Below, piece by piece: positions 22,077-30,665 of a stretch of 64,000 nt of DNA (its first letter is position 1; every line of letters starts with the position of its first letter). The position numbers were made by a program, and so were the translations under genes. The notes below the pieces were generated by a model, which saw only the letters and a list, made by a program, of their open reading frames with translations, was not told where the DNA came from and did not search any database. The stretch spans positions 930,001 through 994,000 of the forward strand of contig NZ_QXJC01000001.1 in NCBI RefSeq assembly GCF_003570885.1, in the 5' to 3' direction. This stretch comes from Simplicispira hankyongi. Its GTDB lineage: Bacteria; Pseudomonadota; Gammaproteobacteria; Burkholderiales; Burkholderiaceae_C.

Positions 22077-22649
22077 ATGGCAGCTTTCACATCCATTCCT
22101 GCACCTGCAAGGCCCATGCGCAGGCATCTGAGCCATGGGTTCACCGCTATCGAATTGATGGTGGTTGTGGCTATCGTAGCCATCTTGGCAGCATTGGCCG
22201 GACCCAGTTTTCGTGACCTGATTGACGGCTGGCGCGTGCGCAGCGCAGCCGAAGAGATCACCAGCACTATTTATTACGCGCGCTCAGAGGCCATCAAGCG
22301 CGGGGGCCGCGTCTCGGTGCGCAAGAACTGTGGAACCGGCACCAACCAGGAATGGCAATGCGGCTGGATTGTGTTTACCGACGCCAATTCAAATGGCGTC
22401 GTCAACGCTGCCGCCCCAGACTTGGATACAGTCCTGCAAACATTCCCCGCCCAGACAGGGGTAAACGTCAACAACCTCGGCAACACCGCCTTCTTTACCA
22501 TGGACCGCTGGGGCCAAATCAATGCTTTGGGTGCCGCCAGCTTTTCCATTACGCCCGAGCCACTTGGCGTTTCCTCGCGCCATGCCTCTGCCCTGTGCGT
22601 CACATCGGGTGGCCGCATTAGAACCACCAAGGGGACAGTTTCATGCTGA
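22077..22649 (+). CDS. fimT: Type IV minor pilin FimT/GspH family
   Basis: A 190-residue pseudopilin. The prepilin peptidase site is HG/FTAIELMVV with the conserved glutamate at +5 (E26), followed by the single hydrophobic helix VVVAIVAILAALAGPSF. The downstream domain fits GspH/FimT (RSAAEEITSTIYYARSEAIKRGG, W..GWIVFTDAN). It is the first gene of the minor-pilin operon and overlaps pilV by seven bases. The region from here to 28.8 kb is visibly richer in A and T than the flanking genes. Confidence 0.92.
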   Translation: MAAFTSIPAPARPMRRHLSHGFTAIELMVVVAIVAILAALAGPSFRDLIDGWRVRSAAEEITSTIYYARSEAIKRGGRVSVRKNCGTGTNQEWQCGWIVFTDANSNGVVNAAAPDLDTVLQTFPAQTGVNVNNLGNTAFFTMDRWGQINALGAASFSITPEPLGVSSRHASALCVTSGGRIRTTKGTVSC

Positions 22650-23263
22650 AAAGCAAATCTGAATCAGGCTTCATACTCATTGAGTCCATGGTCGCCATTG
22701 TGGTGGTGGCACTTGGGATTCTTGGAATACTGGGCGTACAGATGCGAACCCTGGCGGATACGCAAACAGGGGTTCGCCGCGCACAAGCCATTCGCCTCAT
22801 TGAGGACTTGAGCGAACGCTTGAAGGTGAATCCCAACGCCTTGGGAAATATTGCCAGTTATGAGATTGGCGCAGGAACTCCACCGGCCCCTCCCGATTGC
22901 AAAACCGTTGCCTGCAATGCGCAAAATCTGGCTTTGGCAGACGTTCGGCAGTGGAAGCAGAACGTTCAGGCGTCGCTACCCCTGGCGGACGCGGTCGTAT
23001 TTGAAGTAGCCGACGAAACCCTTGCCAACAACCACCGGCAATTGGGCGTATTAATCAGTTGGCGGGAAAACGAACGTGCAGACGGCACTGCTGCTGAGAA
23101 TGCGGCGTACAAAGGTGTGTTTACTCCAGATGCCACCGGAGTCGCTGGTGCCACCTGCCCCGCCAACCGGATATGCCATTTGCAATATATCCAGTTAACT
23201 GCACGGTGCACACCTTATCTTTTGGGCGGCGTGGCGGCTCCCACAGTATTTTGCCCGTTGTAA
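22643..23263 (+). CDS. pilV: Type IV pilus minor pilin PilV
   Basis: A 206-residue minor pilin with a very short leader (MLKSKSESG/FILIESMVAIVVVALGILGILG; E14 is the +5 glutamate) and the typical post-helix segment TLADTQTGVRRAQAIRLIEDLSERLKVNP. Minor pilins prime pilus assembly and form the tip complex with PilY1. Its stop TAA overlaps an in-frame ATG for the next gene. Confidence 0.92.
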   Translation: MLKSKSESGFILIESMVAIVVVALGILGILGVQMRTLADTQTGVRRAQAIRLIEDLSERLKVNPNALGNIASYEIGAGTPPAPPDCKTVACNAQNLALADVRQWKQNVQASLPLADAVVFEVADETLANNHRQLGVLISWRENERADGTAAENAAYKGVFTPDATGVAGATCPANRICHLQYIQLTARCTPYLLGGVAAPTVFCPL

Positions 23264-23295
23264 TGCATTCTGGTAACTTTTGCGGACCCAGACAC

Positions 23296-24210
23296 ATGAC
23301 TACCCTTCTGCATAGTAGCCCCCCAATGTGCACAAGGCCGCTCCAGCGCGGCGTGACCCTTATTGAGTTGATGATCGGCATCGCCATTGGCCTGATGACC
23401 ATCGTGGTGGCCATGGGCGCTATGATGGTGTCGCGGGGCGTATCAGGCACGATAACCGATGCGAGCCAGTTGCAGCAGCAGGCTTCGTACGTGTTTCGCG
23501 TCATGGGCCAGCAAATCCGACAATCAGGCTCCATGCGTCTGAATCTTGCGGCCAACAAGGCCGCTACCGATCCTGTGGAAGTGGACGACGTGGTTGCTTT
23601 TTCACCCAATACGGAAATATATTCTGCATTCCCAGATATCCCACCGACTATCCCGTCTGTGGCAGGGAAGGATGCACCTAGTGCCGGAGAATACAAACTT
23701 TCCTTGGCATATCAGAACTATCAGGAACAGAGTTTTCCGAGTGGGACCAATATCTCGTTTTTCCGAGACTGCCTGGGCGACCAACCTTCTGCCACCATCA
23801 TTCAAAGTCAGTTTGTTCTGGACAATGGCGAACTCCGCTGTGCAGGGTCGGACAACGTACCACAATCCCTCATCAGAAATGTGGCGGATTTTCAGGTTCG
23901 CTATCTTGTGCAGAGCCGAGCGGCTGCAATCAGTGGATTGCCCACCATTCAGTATGTGGACGCCGCAAACGTCCCACCTATTGCAGCCGGGGGCTCTCCG
24001 GACTGGTCCAGCGTCTTTGGGGTTGAAGTCTGTCTTGTTTTGTATGGCGATGAGCCCATAGACATGCCGGCTGGAAGCACCTACATCGGTTGTGACGGCA
24101 CGGCAGTCAATATGAGCAGCACCGGTGCTCTTGCCGCTGCTCGCAAGAATCGCCTACACATGACCTTCCGATCCGTGTACCAATTGCGCAGCCAGGGTCT
24201 GGCCGGCTGA
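23296..24210 (+). CDS. pilW: Type IV pilus minor pilin PilW
   Basis: A 304-residue minor pilin with leader ending RG/VTLIELMIGIAIGLMTIVVAMG (E24 is the +5 glutamate) and a large C-terminal domain (ITDASQLQQQASYVFRVMGQQIRQSGS near the start, typical of PilW). The start is uncertain: ATG at 23296 gives an 18-residue leader; an in-frame ATG at 23263 overlaps the pilV stop (TAATG), and another ATG lies at 23326. None has a strong Shine-Dalgarno. Confidence 0.9.
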   Translation: MTTLLHSSPPMCTRPLQRGVTLIELMIGIAIGLMTIVVAMGAMMVSRGVSGTITDASQLQQQASYVFRVMGQQIRQSGSMRLNLAANKAATDPVEVDDVVAFSPNTEIYSAFPDIPPTIPSVAGKDAPSAGEYKLSLAYQNYQEQSFPSGTNISFFRDCLGDQPSATIIQSQFVLDNGELRCAGSDNVPQSLIRNVADFQVRYLVQSRAAAISGLPTIQYVDAANVPPIAAGGSPDWSSVFGVEVCLVLYGDEPIDMPAGSTYIGCDGTAVNMSSTGALAAARKNRLHMTFRSVYQLRSQGLAG

Positions 24211-24230
24211 GCACACCTAAGAGTTTATCC

Positions 24231-24980
24231 ATGCGCAGCACCCCTCCTCGACGATCATTGCGATACCAGCACGGCATATCACTTTTCGTTGTAATTGTTC
24301 TTGTCATGCTGTCCATGCTGCTTGCCCTTTGGGGTGCACGGACATCACTTTTCAATGAAATGGTTGTGGGCAACGACTCCGATTACCAGCGCGCTTTTGA
24401 GGCTGCCCAGGCGCTTATTCAGGACGCCGAATTCGATATTCGCGGCGAGCGCCCGGATGGTTTGGCCTGTGACCGCGCTATCCCGAATGTCACTGCAGAC
24501 ACATGCCGGCCCGCACCCTCCGCACCGGTCTGGTTTCCGACGGAAGACAAGGAACTTGGCGATCTCATCAGCACACTGGGCACCAAGGCCAGCACTCAGT
24601 TCTGCTTCAAAGGTCTTTGCCTCAAGCGAACCGGCAACCAAGATTTCTGGAACGACAAAACAACCCTGAATGCCATGTTGCCCGAAGGCGCCCGCTACGG
24701 CCAATATACTGGCGCTGAAACGGGTGGCACTGGCACCACTGCCAGCAACCCTATCCTCAAAAACGTCACCGCAGGTCAGGGCGGCTGGTACTGGATCGAG
24801 GTGATGCCGTACGACCCGAATGCCGGAAATTCCGGCCTAATCACCAACGGCTCCACCAACCTGCCACTCAACCTGAAGCCCAGTATCGCCTATCGGATCA
24901 CCGCGATAGCCCTTGGCATAAAACCCAGCACCCAAGTAGTTTTGCAATCTACTTTCGTACGTCAAAAAGTCAAGAACTGA
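24231..24980 (+). CDS. pilX: Type IV pilus assembly protein PilX
   Basis: A 249-residue minor pilin of the PilX family. The processing site is HG/ISLFVVIVLVMLSMLLALWG; the residue at +5 is Val rather than Glu, as is usual for PilX, which is thought to enter the tip complex differently from other pilins. The segment NEMVVGNDSDYQRAFEAAQALIQDAEFDI is the conserved PilX N-terminal region. It lies 20 nt after pilW and 12 nt before pilY1. Confidence 0.9.
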   Translation: MRSTPPRRSLRYQHGISLFVVIVLVMLSMLLALWGARTSLFNEMVVGNDSDYQRAFEAAQALIQDAEFDIRGERPDGLACDRAIPNVTADTCRPAPSAPVWFPTEDKELGDLISTLGTKASTQFCFKGLCLKRTGNQDFWNDKTTLNAMLPEGARYGQYTGAETGGTGTTASNPILKNVTAGQGGWYWIEVMPYDPNAGNSGLITNGSTNLPLNLKPSIAYRITAIALGIKPSTQVVLQSTFVRQKVKN

Positions 24981-24992
24981 TCGGAGAAACCC

Positions 24993-27900
24993 ATGAAAGA
25001 GCTTTTCGATTTCAAGAAAACCCTTTTGAGTGCTCTGGTCGCAAGCATCTGCGCACCTCAAATGGCCTATGCCGATCCCCTGGATTTTTCTAAATTACCG
25101 CCTGGGCTGGTTTCTATTCCGCCCGCACCGGATGTCGTTTTAACGGTAGATGATTCAGGAAGTATGGATGAGTCCGTTGGTGGCGGAGATACGCATTCCA
25201 AGATATACCGGTTGCGCGAAGCTTTGAGCACTGTTTTCAATGACAAGATCTTGCTGCCAGACGGTAAGATCCGGCTTGCATGGGAAGCCATGTGGAACAA
25301 TGGAAATTCACCCGGCGCTGGATCACTTACTCCAGGTGCAATCAACTCCATGAAGGTTCTTGACGCCACCCATCGAATCAATTTTCTCTCTTTTGCTTCG
25401 AGCCTGAAAGCCAATAATGGCACGCCATCCCACAAGATGATGAAGCAGACGTACGATTACATGAAGACCGGCAAGAGCATCAACAGCCCTTGGGCCTACA
25501 CGCCTGGCGTAAAAGAAACCCCTTATCTCGGGTGCCGCCGCGCTTACCATATTTTTCTGACGGATGGTGGATGGAACGGATATACCGCCAGTGTGCTACC
25601 TGGAAATGTGGATAACCAAAATATCACGCTGCCAGATGGGGCTGTCTATGACACATCGTCCAGCCAGACCAATGTGTACCGTGGAAAATCCAACAACCTA
25701 TCAAATTTATTGGCCGATTGGGCCATGAAAATGTGGTCCGAGGATTTGCAGCCGAGTATCTCCAATGACATCAAGGAGAGCACGACCGACGGGGTTCCCA
25801 GCACAGAAACCGTTGGATCTGTATCGCTCCAAAGGTACTGGAACCCTAAGCATGATCCAGCATCTTGGCAACACCTGGTTCAATACACTATCGGCTTTGG
25901 GGCAGATGCTTATACATGGCCAAGCGAGCCCAAATGGTCATCCGTTGATGACGACAATTACGGTGCTGGGGGAGACTATTCCAAGCTCGTCAATGGGACG
26001 TCCAACTGGGCTCCAACCACCTTCGGAAATCTTAATTCCAATAATCCGGCAGAACTTTGGCATATAGCCATCAACAGCCGTGGCAAGTTTTATCCTACTG
26101 GGCCAGGGCGTAAGTATGATTTGACCACCGCTTTTCAAAAAATCGTTGAAGACATCAATCTGCAAAATACTGCAGACGTCGCCAGCATGGCTGGCAGTTC
26201 GAGTACGAACATCCGCACGGACTTGAATGTGTATACCGCCGGATACGACCCCAAGCGATGGTCTGGGTATGTGAAATCCAACACTATCGACACAACAGGG
26301 AGTGTTGCGCCCAATACGGATTGGGGTACTACTGGCGGAGGCGCACCCAATACGACGGCCACGCTGCTGGATGCACGCAGTAGCCCGCGTGTAATTCTCA
26401 CCACCAACGACGAAGTTCCTAACAAAGGCGTTTCATTTGAATGGGACACCGGCACCACCAAATTAAGTGCCGCGCAAAAGACCCTGCTTGACGCCGATGG
26501 TCTTGGACAAGACCGCGTGAATTTTCTGCGTGGTGACCGTACCAAGGAAGGCGGCACTACCGGCCTGCCTTTCCGGGTGCGCGATTCTCGCCAGGGCGAC
26601 ATTGTCAATTCGAAAATCTGGTATGTAGGTGCGCCTCCCAGCAACTATTCGTTCGCCGGCTACAAGTCTTTCTCTTCTGCCCAAAGAAATCGCCTGCCCA
26701 TGATTTACGTGGGCGGCAATGACGGCATGTTGCACGGTTTTTCCGCAAAAAATGGACAAGAACAACTTGCCTACGTCCCGAAGGCAGTCATTCCAGACCT
26801 GCCCAAGCTGAGCGACCCCAGCTATACCCACCACTACTTCGTTGATGGTTCCCCGTTTACCGGAGACTTGGATGTGGCGGCGAGCGGCAATCCTCCAGAC
26901 TGGCGCACCTTCCTGGTGGGCTCACTGGGAGCGGGCGGAAAGGGTTATTTCGTTCTGGATGTCACGCAACCTGGCAGCAAGGATGGCAGCGTGGCGTCCA
27001 CCTTTACCACAACCAACGCCAGCAACCTGGTGGTGCAGGACAGAACCCTCAATCCGAGCCAGACATTGGTTTCGCCGAGCGACGACGAGGACATCGGACA
27101 TATTTTTGCCGCCCCTGTGGTGGACGACACCAATCCGTTCAAGGCAAGCCAGATCGCAAAGCTGAACGATGGCCGCTGGGCGGTAGTGATGGGCAATGGG
27201 TACAACAGCAAGAATGAACGGCCCGTGTTGCTGATTCAGTACCTTGATGACGTCAACAAAGTCAATGGTGTCAGGGAGCTCAAGCGCATCGTCGCCACGG
27301 GCACTCAGACACTAAGCAGCCCTGTCAACACCACCACTGACACGAATGTGCTCGCCAATGGGCTTTCTGCGCCAAGGCTGGTGGATATTGACAGCGACGG
27401 GCGGGTGGATGTCGCTTACGCTGGCGACCTCAAGGGAAACCTGTGGAAATTTGATCTCACCAGCACTTCTGCCTCAAATTGGGGCGTTGCGGTCTGGGGC
27501 ACAGCAAGCACCACTCCCTGCACCACAGCTGTATGCACACCTCTCTTTACTGCCAGTTATCTCGGCAAGCGCCAACCCATCACGGCCCCCCCTACGGTCA
27601 AAGCGAACGACCGGGGTGCCGGAGGAATGATGGTGGCGTTCGGCACCGGTGTTAACCTTACCGACAACGACCGCAGCAGTGCGGACGTGCAAACGGTTTA
27701 CTCCGTGCTCGACAACACCAAATACCGGTTGGATTCTGGCCATGTTGTCGTCAACACCAATACCTCCCCCAAGACTGCAGCCAATCCCGATGGTGGCGGT
27801 GCCATACCAAGCGCAGTCACAGCATCAGCCCTGGTGCAACAGGACATGACCGGCGGGCCTATTGCCGGCGCGGGCAAGAGCGCCGCACGCACCTTCTGGC

Positions 27901-28367
27901 AAATGACCCAACACGACGTCAATTACGCCGACACCACCAAGCCTTTGAACAAGGGCTGGTACTTCAACTTCCAGGTAACGGGCGAGAGGGTATTGGCACC
28001 CATGAGTTTCTTCGATGCCAGCAACAATCTGATGGTGTTTTCCACTACTCCAGCGTATGGCGGCAATGGCACTTCAGATGAATCCTGCGAACCTGCAGGC
28101 ACGCCAGAAAAAGACTACCTGACTCTCATGAACATCATGGACGGCAAGAAACCCAGCGTCCAGGTGATGGATACCAATGGGGACGGCCTTTACAACAGCG
28201 ATGCAAGCAAGGATCAGGGCGCATCACGCATGACCTTGCCGCCTGGCGCCATCAACATCGTCACTGGCAAAGATAAAATCACGATTACCGGTGGTGACGG
28301 CAAGCCCGACGAATTGGCCCGCATGCCCGAGCAACCGATGCGTCCGAGCTGGCGCCAACTGCAATGA
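24993..28367 (+). CDS. pilY1: Type IV pilus tip adhesin/assembly factor PilY1
   Basis: A 1124-residue secreted pilus-tip protein. A signal peptide (residues 1-27, ending MAYA/D) is followed by a von Willebrand A-like domain with the metal-site motif D53-x-S55-x-S57. The C-terminal half is the PilY1 beta-propeller, with a calcium loop DIDSDGRVD (D798, D800, D802, D806) and repeats such as YVGGNDGMLHGF. In Pseudomonas aeruginosa PilY1 controls pilus extension and retraction through calcium and acts as adhesin and mechanosensor. Preceded by GGAGA. Its stop codon overlaps the pilE start. Confidence 0.93.
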   Translation: MKELFDFKKTLLSALVASICAPQMAYADPLDFSKLPPGLVSIPPAPDVVLTVDDSGSMDESVGGGDTHSKIYRLREALSTVFNDKILLPDGKIRLAWEAMWNNGNSPGAGSLTPGAINSMKVLDATHRINFLSFASSLKANNGTPSHKMMKQTYDYMKTGKSINSPWAYTPGVKETPYLGCRRAYHIFLTDGGWNGYTASVLPGNVDNQNITLPDGAVYDTSSSQTNVYRGKSNNLSNLLADWAMKMWSEDLQPSISNDIKESTTDGVPSTETVGSVSLQRYWNPKHDPASWQHLVQYTIGFGADAYTWPSEPKWSSVDDDNYGAGGDYSKLVNGTSNWAPTTFGNLNSNNPAELWHIAINSRGKFYPTGPGRKYDLTTAFQKIVEDINLQNTADVASMAGSSSTNIRTDLNVYTAGYDPKRWSGYVKSNTIDTTGSVAPNTDWGTTGGGAPNTTATLLDARSSPRVILTTNDEVPNKGVSFEWDTGTTKLSAAQKTLLDADGLGQDRVNFLRGDRTKEGGTTGLPFRVRDSRQGDIVNSKIWYVGAPPSNYSFAGYKSFSSAQRNRLPMIYVGGNDGMLHGFSAKNGQEQLAYVPKAVIPDLPKLSDPSYTHHYFVDGSPFTGDLDVAASGNPPDWRTFLVGSLGAGGKGYFVLDVTQPGSKDGSVASTFTTTNASNLVVQDRTLNPSQTLVSPSDDEDIGHIFAAPVVDDTNPFKASQIAKLNDGRWAVVMGNGYNSKNERPVLLIQYLDDVNKVNGVRELKRIVATGTQTLSSPVNTTTDTNVLANGLSAPRLVDIDSDGRVDVAYAGDLKGNLWKFDLTSTSASNWGVAVWGTASTTPCTTAVCTPLFTASYLGKRQPITAPPTVKANDRGAGGMMVAFGTGVNLTDNDRSSADVQTVYSVLDNTKYRLDSGHVVVNTNTSPKTAANPDGGGAIPSAVTASALVQQDMTGGPIAGAGKSAARTFWQMTQHDVNYADTTKPLNKGWYFNFQVTGERVLAPMSFFDASNNLMVFSTTPAYGGNGTSDESCEPAGTPEKDYLTLMNIMDGKKPSVQVMDTNGDGLYNSDASKDQGASRMTLPPGAINIVTGKDKITITGGDGKPDELARMPEQPMRPSWRQLQ

Positions 28368-28825
28368 AACCGGGCTTTACCATGTCCACCGACTCAAGGT
28401 TCTCCGTACGACGCGCGCAGCGAGGTTTCACGCTGATTGAGGTCATGATCGTGGTGGCCGTCATTGGCATTCTCACGGCCATTGCGGTGCCCAGCTACAA
28501 CGAATACATCCGGCGCGGACACCGGGCCGATGCGCGTGCCGGCTTGCTGCAGGCTCAGCAGTGGCTGGAGCGTGCCGCCACAGCCACAGGAACCTACCCC
28601 ACTACCCTGCCGAGCAATATGACCTGGACCACAGATGCCAGCAAGCGCTACACCATTGCGCTCAATCCGGCGACTACGAGTTCTTTCACGCTCACGGCTA
28701 CGCCCAAGGCGGGAACACCTCAAGTCGGCGACAAATGCGGCAATTTCACCCTCACCAACACGGGAGTGCGGGACGCATCACCCTTAACCATGGGGGCCAC
28801 TGTAGACGAGTGCTGGCGCAAGTAA
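28364..28825 (+). CDS. pilE: Type IV pilin-like protein PilE
   Basis: A 153-residue pilin with leader ending RG/FTLIEVMIVVAVIGILTAIAVPSYNEYI (E26 is the +5 glutamate), the classic pilin helix, then RADARAGLLQAQQWLERAATATGTYP and two C-terminal cysteines (DKCGNF and DECWRK) that fit the pilin disulphide loop. It overlaps pilY1 (ATGA). In this operon position it is the minor pilin PilE, not the major PilA. It is followed 25 nt later by ribD. Confidence 0.9.
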   Translation: MKPGFTMSTDSRFSVRRAQRGFTLIEVMIVVAVIGILTAIAVPSYNEYIRRGHRADARAGLLQAQQWLERAATATGTYPTTLPSNMTWTTDASKRYTIALNPATTSSFTLTATPKAGTPQVGDKCGNFTLTNTGVRDASPLTMGATVDECWRK

Positions 28826-28850
28826 TCCTCGCGCTACTATCGGGGGCGCC

Positions 28851-29969
28851 ATGACAACCACCGCGCCCCTCATGAACCAAGCGCTTGGGCTCGCCGCCCA
28901 GGCGCTTTTTCTTTCCAGCCCCAATCCGCGTGTCGGCTGTGTGATTGCGACGCCCGGCGGCCAAGTGATCGGCCAGGGCTTCACCCAGCAAGCGGGCGGC
29001 CCGCATGCCGAGGTCATGGCGCTGCGCGACGCGGCGGCCGCCGGCACGGACGTACGCGGTGCCACCGCGTACGTCACCCTCGAACCCTGCGCCCACCAGG
29101 GCCGCACGGGGCCTTGTTGTGATGCACTGATTACCGCGGGGATCGCCAAGGTCGTCGCCTCGCTGGAAGACCCGAACCCCCTGGTCGCCGGCCAGGGCTT
29201 TGCTCGCCTGCGCGCTGCGGGGGTGGAGGTAGAGGTGGGGCCTGGCGCCGCCGAATCGCGTGAACTCAACCTCGGTTTTTTCAGCCGCATGCTGCGTGGC
29301 ACGCCCTGGGTGCGCATGAAGGTGGCGGCGTCGCTCGATGGCACCACTGCGCTGGCCAACGGCGCCAGCCAGTGGATTACCTCCCGCGAGGCGCGCAGCG
29401 ACGGCCACGCCTGGCGGGCGCGCGCCTGCGCGGTGCTGACCGGCATTGGCACGGTGCTGGCCGACAACCCGCGCCTGGACGTGCGCGAGGTCGCAACACA
29501 GCGCCAGCCGCAGCTGGTGGTGCTCGACAGCCGTTTGCAAACGCCTCCAGACGCTCATCTATTTGTAGCTTACCGCGCATGCACCATATGCGCTGGGGGC
29601 CTTTTTGATTCGAACTTTCCAGCCCGCTGTGCCGCGCTGGAGGCGCGTGGCGCCACGGTGCTGCATCTGCCGGGGCAGGATGGCAAGGTGGACCTGCCCA
29701 CCATGCTGCGCGCGCTGGCGCAGCGCGGCACCAACGAGCTGCATGTGGAGGCGGGGCATCGCCTCAATGGCGCCCTGCTGCAGGCGGGCCTGGTGGATGA
29801 GCTGCTGCTGTACCTCGCGCCCAAGCTGCTCGGACCAGGGCGCGGCATGGCCGAGATGGCGCCGCTTGCGGCCTTGAGCGAGGGCATAGAGCTGGAATGG
29901 CGCGACCTTCAGCGCGTGGGGCCGGACTTGCGCGTGCTCGCCCGCATGTCGGGGCACGACCAGTTCTGA
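28851..29969 (+). CDS. ribD: Riboflavin biosynthesis bifunctional deaminase/reductase RibD
   Basis: A 372-residue bifunctional enzyme of riboflavin synthesis. The N-terminal deaminase domain has the zinc site H52-A-E54 plus C80 and C89 (PCAHQGRTGPCC). The C-terminal domain is the NADPH-dependent pyrimidine reductase (MKVAASLDGTTALANGASQWITS). Around residues 234-256 the protein carries an unusual segment (LFVAYRACTICAGGLFDSNF) encoded by an in-frame copy of the local palindromic repeat. It lies in a loop between the dinucleotide-fold strands, and the downstream domain remains intact. No FMN riboswitch fits in the 25-nt gap after pilE. Confidence 0.95.
   Translation: MTTTAPLMNQALGLAAQALFLSSPNPRVGCVIATPGGQVIGQGFTQQAGGPHAEVMALRDAAAAGTDVRGATAYVTLEPCAHQGRTGPCCDALITAGIAKVVASLEDPNPLVAGQGFARLRAAGVEVEVGPGAAESRELNLGFFSRMLRGTPWVRMKVAASLDGTTALANGASQWITSREARSDGHAWRARACAVLTGIGTVLADNPRLDVREVATQRQPQLVVLDSRLQTPPDAHLFVAYRACTICAGGLFDSNFPARCAALEARGATVLHLPGQDGKVDLPTMLRALAQRGTNELHVEAGHRLNGALLQAGLVDELLLYLAPKLLGPGRGMAEMAPLAALSEGIELEWRDLQRVGPDLRVLARMSGHDQF
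29550..29618 (-). repeat. Dispersed palindromic repeat, copy D, inside ribD
   Basis: Read on the plus strand: TGTAGCTT, the arm CCGCGCAT, a 5-nt loop, the arm ATGCGCTGG, then GGGGCCTTTTTGATTCGAA. Compared with the reverse complement of copy H (CTAGCTT, arms, AGAGGCCAATTTGATTCAAA), the match extends through both flanks. It sits in frame in ribD without stops. Confidence 0.7.
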
Positions 29970-30016
29970 GGTTTCCTGATGCGCAGGGCCCACGTTCCCC
30001 TGCGACAATCGGCCCC

Positions 30017-30652
30017 ATGTTCACCGGAATCATCACCCATGTGGGCCGTATCGCCCAAATCGAGGCGCTGGGCGCCACCAGCGCCCACGGCAAGCGCCTG
30101 ACGCTGGAATGCTCTCCCGCCTTTCTTGAAGACGTGGCCTTGGGCGACAGCATTGCGCTCAACGGCGCCTGCATGACCGTCACTCGCCTGGAGGCAGGCG
30201 CAGGCCGTTTCACCATCGACATTTCGGCCGAATCGCTCGGCAAGACGGCGGGCCTGGCGGAGCCTGGCGCCGTCAACCTGGAAAAAGCCTTGCGCGCCAA
30301 CGACCGCCTGGGCGGGCATTTGGTGTCTGGCCATGTCGATGCGGTAGGCACAGTAAGCCACTTTGCACCGGTGGGCGAGAGCTGGGAGCTGCGGGTGCTG
30401 GCGCCACGCGAACTGGCGCGCTACCTGGCCTACAAGGGCTCGATCACGGTCAACGGCGTCAGCCTCACCGTGAACCGCATCAGCGACCTGGAGCAGGGCT
30501 GCGAAGCCAGCATCAACCTGATTCCGCACACGGTGGAAAACACCGCGCTGGGGCGGCTGGTGGCGGGCTCGCCGGTGAACCTGGAAGTCGATCTGATCGC
30601 TCGCTACGTAGCGCGGATGATGGATGCCCCTGCGCCTGCGCGCGACCAATAG
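30017..30652 (+). CDS. ribE: Riboflavin synthase alpha subunit
   Basis: A 211-residue riboflavin synthase that dismutates two 6,7-dimethyl-8-ribityllumazine molecules. The start MFTGIITHVG is the invariant family start. Two lumazine-binding repeats are visible (GDSIALNGACMTVT near residue 45 and GSITVNGVSLTVN near 142), with LGGHLVSGHVD between. It lies 47 nt after ribD and ends 13 nt from the convergent selD. Called ribC or ribE in different species. Confidence 0.96.
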   Translation: MFTGIITHVGRIAQIEALGATSAHGKRLTLECSPAFLEDVALGDSIALNGACMTVTRLEAGAGRFTIDISAESLGKTAGLAEPGAVNLEKALRANDRLGGHLVSGHVDAVGTVSHFAPVGESWELRVLAPRELARYLAYKGSITVNGVSLTVNRISDLEQGCEASINLIPHTVENTALGRLVAGSPVNLEVDLIARYVARMMDAPAPARDQ

Positions 30653-30665
30653 CGGCGAGCACTGC

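Noticed and set aside
28826-28850. FMN riboswitch before ribD
   Set aside because: Only 25 nt separate pilE and ribD, far too short for the FMN aptamer.
30653-30665. Terminator between ribE and selD
   Set aside because: The convergent genes are 13 nt apart and no stem with T-run is visible; termination must occur inside the opposite gene.
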